A stretch of 9,182 nucleotides of DNA, taken from the NCBI GenBank assembly GCA_014379785.1, contig JACMLD010000223.1, positions 1 to 9,182 on the forward strand. The letters are read 5' to 3'. Positions 7,226-9,182 of the stretch are shown in pieces. Within the stretch, counting starts at the first letter, position 1. Every line of letters starts with the position of its first letter. A program made the position numbers and the translations under genes. The notes under the pieces were generated by a model. It saw only the letters and a list, made by a program, of their open reading frames with translations. It ran no database searches and was not told the origin of the DNA. Origin of the DNA: Chitinophagaceae bacterium (GTDB lineage: Bacteria > Bacteroidota > Bacteroidia > Chitinophagales > Chitinophagaceae).

Positions 7226-8083
7226 ATGAAACTTATTCGGTTTGGTGCGCCGGGTGCAGAAAAGCCAGGTGTTATTATTGACGGGAAAAATTTTGATGTC
7301 TCCGGCATGGCGACTGATTTCGATGAGCATTTTTTTGCTGAAGGCGGATTGAAGAAACTGGAAGCTGCTCTGAAAAGCGGTTCAGCCAGTCTAAAGGAAA
7401 TTCCTGCAGGTGTGCGACTCGGTGCTCCTGTGGCAAGGCCATCAAAAATAGTTTGTATCGGACTCAACTATGCGGGTCATGCCAAAGAGACCATGGCCGC
7501 AACACCGGCTGAGCCCGTAATATTTTTAAAATCGAGCACTGCGCTTTGCGGACCTTTTGACGATATCATTATTCCGAAGGGAAGTGAAAAAACAGATTGG
7601 GAAGTGGAGCTTGCTGTGGTGATTGGTAAGAAAGCGAGTTATGTGGATGAGGATGATGCTGCTGAATACATTGCCGGCTATTGTCTCCACAACGATGTGT
7701 CTGAGCGTGCTTTTCAATTAGAGCGTGGCGGTACCTGGGATAAGGGTAAAGGCTGCGATACTTTTGCACCTGTCGGCCCGTTTTTAGCCACACCGGATGA
7801 AATTGAGTCGAGCAGCAATCTTCGTTTGTGGCTGACCGTTAACGGGAAAAAAATGCAGGACGGCAATACCTCTGATTTTATTTTCGATGTTCCCTTTGTA
7901 ATATCTTATGTAAGTCAGTTCATGACCTTGTTGCCTGGTGATATCATCTCCACGGGCACACCGGCAGGGGTTGGACTGGGAATGAATCCCCAGGTTTACC
8001 TCAAGGATGGTGATGTGGTAGAACTCGGTATCGATGGACTTGGAACGTCAAAGCAGTCAGTGAAAGCTTATGGAAAAAATTGA
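7226..8083 (+). CDS. FAH-family hydrolase, probable 2,4-diketo-3-deoxy-L-fuconate hydrolase
   Basis: A 285-residue fumarylacetoacetate-hydrolase-family enzyme with a short N-terminal domain (1-70) and a catalytic beta-roll fold (70-285). Marks: KIVCIGLNYAGHAKE (74-88), the divalent-metal ligands E126 and E128 in DWEVELAVVIG and D157 in HNDVSERAFQ, KGCDTFAPVGP (175-185), NGKKMQDGNTSDFIF (206-220) and GDIISTGTPAGVG (238-250). Automated annotation often calls such proteins ureidoglycolate lyase or 2-hydroxyhepta-2,4-diene-1,7-dioate isomerase. Beside a 2-keto-3-deoxy sugar-acid dehydrogenase and a fuconolactonase, the likely reaction is hydrolysis of 2,4-diketo-3-deoxy-L-fuconate to pyruvate and L-lactate, as in Xanthomonas. 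The start is 2 nt after the SDR stop; the 3' end overlaps the lactonase gene by 14 nt, suggesting coupled translation. Confidence 0.87.
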   Translation: MKLIRFGAPGAEKPGVIIDGKNFDVSGMATDFDEHFFAEGGLKKLEAALKSGSASLKEIPAGVRLGAPVARPSKIVCIGLNYAGHAKETMAATPAEPVIFLKSSTALCGPFDDIIIPKGSEKTDWEVELAVVIGKKASYVDEDDAAEYIAGYCLHNDVSERAFQLERGGTWDKGKGCDTFAPVGPFLATPDEIESSSNLRLWLTVNGKKMQDGNTSDFIFDVPFVISYVSQFMTLLPGDIISTGTPAGVGLGMNPQVYLKDGDVVELGIDGLGTSKQSVKAYGKN

Positions 8084-8903
8084 TTCTCACCAGCATTTCT
8101 GGCGTTATAGCCCGGAGCGGCATGACTGGATCGATGATGAGATGAAGGAAATCCGTCGCCATTTTCTTCCTGCGGATATTGAGCCGTTGTTGAAGGCGAA
8201 TGGTTTCACCGGCTGTGTGGCGGTTCAGGCAGATCAGACAATGGAAGAGACCATGTTTTTGATCGACCTGGCGAGACAGCATCGATTTATTTGCGGCGTG
8301 GTAGGGTGGGTGGATCTGATGAGGCCAAATCTGGAAGACGAGTTGGATATTCTCCAGGAATACGATTTATTAAAAGGGGTCCGGCATATTCTGCAATCTG
8401 AACCGGATGATGCGTTGATGCTTAAGCCTGCGTTTAAAAGAGGGATTTCGATACTGGCCGGTTACAACCTGACTTATGATATCCTGGTGTTCCCCAGGCA
8501 TTTGAAATATGTGGATGAGTTTGTGTCTATGTTTCCTGATCAGCCTTTTGTGATTGATCACCTTGCGAAGCCTTATATAAAATCGGGAGACATCCAAGGT
8601 TGGAAAAAGGATATGGAGATAATATCAAAGTTTCCCAACCTGATGTGTAAGATCTCCGGCATGGTGACAGAGGCGGACTGGAAAAACTGGAAGCAGAAAG
8701 ATTTCACACCGTTTCTGGATGTGGCGCTGGAAAGTTTTGGCGCCGGCAGATTGATGTTTGGTTCTGACTGGCCTGTTTGCCTGGTTGCTGCCGAATATCC
8801 GGAGGTGGTGGACATTACAGCGAATTATCTGAAAGCGCTGTCGGGTGCAGAGCAGTCTGCTATCTTCGGTGGCAATGCAAAAGCTTTCTATAAATTAATT
8901 TAG
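8070..8903 (+). CDS. COG3618 amidohydrolase, probable L-fucono-1,5-lactonase
   Basis: A 277-residue amidohydrolase-superfamily TIM-barrel protein of the lactonase group (COG3618, amidohydro_2). Motifs: DSHQHFW with H7 and H9 after strand 1, LKGVRHILQSEPDD (101-114), VIDHLAKP with D163/H164 (161-168), CKISGM (193-198), FGSDWPV with D233 (230-236) and GGNAKAFY (267-274). These match the known L-fucono-1,5-lactonases and 4-sulfomuconolactonase-like relatives. It would open the unstable L-fuconolactone made by fucose dehydrogenase to L-fuconate; other 6-carbon or 5-carbon sugar lactones such as L-galactono- or D-arabinonolactone are possible. The ATG at 8070 lies inside the preceding gene (14-nt overlap) and directly encodes the MEKIDSHQHFW start expected for the family, so no later start is plausible. 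Its TAG is one base before the next gene's ATG. Confidence 0.88.
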   Translation: MEKIDSHQHFWRYSPERHDWIDDEMKEIRRHFLPADIEPLLKANGFTGCVAVQADQTMEETMFLIDLARQHRFICGVVGWVDLMRPNLEDELDILQEYDLLKGVRHILQSEPDDALMLKPAFKRGISILAGYNLTYDILVFPRHLKYVDEFVSMFPDQPFVIDHLAKPYIKSGDIQGWKKDMEIISKFPNLMCKISGMVTEADWKNWKQKDFTPFLDVALESFGAGRLMFGSDWPVCLVAAEYPEVVDITANYLKALSGAEQSAIFGGNAKAFYKLI

Positions 8904-8904
8904 T

Positions 8905-9182
8905 ATGGATTTAAAATTAAGAGACAAGGTTTTTGTAGTATCTGGTGGTGCCAAAGGGATTGGAGAGGGCATAGTAAGGGTACTCGCGGCCGAGGGGGCG
9001 ACAGTGGTGCTTATCGGGCGAAATGAAACCGACAACAAAAGGCTCGCTGATGAATTGGTTCAACAAGGATGGGCCGTTGATTTCGTGACGGCCGAGTTGT
9101 CTGATCCATCGGGCTGCGATGCGGCTGTAAAAGATATACTCAAAAAATATCCGTTGGTACATGGACTGGTCAACAATGCCGG
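8905..9182 (+). CDS. SDR oxidoreductase, 3'-truncated by window edge; probable L-fucose dehydrogenase
   Basis: An open frame from ATG 8905 (one base after the lactonase TAG) to the right edge, giving 92 residues of an SDR that should be about 255 long. It opens with MDLKLRDKVFVVSGGAKGIG, the Rossmann glycine motif being SGGAKGIG (13-20), and reaches NNAG at the edge. Strand 2 ends in LIGRN with R39 where NAD-preferring SDRs carry Asp, which hints at NADP use. Because the other SDR of the operon sits next to the FAH hydrolase and this one follows the lactonase, the best guess is L-fucose 1-dehydrogenase, which makes the lactone substrate. The active site is outside the window, so this rests on the N-terminus and context only. 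Confidence 0.75.
   Translation, partial: MDLKLRDKVFVVSGGAKGIGEGIVRVLAAEGATVVLIGRNETDNKRLADELVQQGWAVDFVTAELSDPSGCDAAVKDILKKYPLVHGLVNNA

Noticed and set aside
4850..9182. Assignment of the operon to L-rhamnose instead of L-fucose
   Set aside because: The rhamnose oxidative route has parallel enzymes, but the FucP permease and the fuconolactonase-type COG3618 protein fit fucose better; kept only as an alternative.

Overview
The window looks like part of a Bacteroidota chromosome, most likely a Chitinophagaceae- or Sphingobacteriia-type soil or aquatic organism. The grounds are moderate GC content, starts with little or no Shine-Dalgarno sequence, very tight gene packing, and protein families typical of that group: a LacI regulator with an FSN motif, FucP, a RhaM-type mutarotase and a COG3618 lactonase. 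The taxonomy is inferred from protein style and was not tested. Apart from a 94-bp divergent intergenic region, essentially every base is coding. No RNA gene, mobile element, CRISPR array or large repeat is visible.

Layout. Positions 1-621 hold the 3' part of a LacI-family regulator; its DNA-binding N-terminus lies off the left edge. Seven bases later a 978-residue FAD/iron-sulfur 2-hydroxyacid dehydrogenase (629-3565) runs in the same direction. Facing it is a secreted alginate-lyase-family protein (3562-4755, minus strand), and the two stop codons overlap in a shared TTAA. Positions 4756-4849 form a divergent control region with a LacI-type palindrome. To its right is a plus-strand operon running off the window: FucP-type permease (4850-6121), RhaM-type mutarotase (6124-6459), SDR (6459-7223), FAH-family hydrolase (7226-8083), COG3618 lactonase (8070-8903) and a second SDR cut by the right edge (8905 onward). 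Junctions in this operon are +2, -1, +2, -14 and +1 nt, so it is almost certainly one transcript.

Function. The operon fits the non-phosphorylative (oxidative) L-fucose pathway known from Xanthomonas and from mammals. L-fucose enters by FucP and is equilibrated between anomers by the mutarotase. It is oxidised to L-fuconolactone by an SDR (probably the truncated one), opened by the lactonase, and dehydrated by an enzyme not in the window. The product is oxidised at C4 by the other SDR (2-keto-3-deoxy-L-fuconate dehydrogenase) and cleaved by the FAH hydrolase to pyruvate and L-lactate. The FAD/Fe-S dehydrogenase beside the regulator may oxidise the 2-hydroxyacid product to feed electrons to the respiratory chain, though its stereochemistry is a puzzle. 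The secreted lyase suggests that the sugar comes from a uronic-acid-containing, fucose-containing polysaccharide.

The pathway itself is not new. The points worth a second look are the FucP copy that lacks the aspartate used for proton coupling in E. coli FucP, the polysaccharide lyase joined to the locus through a shared operator region, and the D-type FAD/Fe-S dehydrogenase placed next to an L-lactate-producing pathway.
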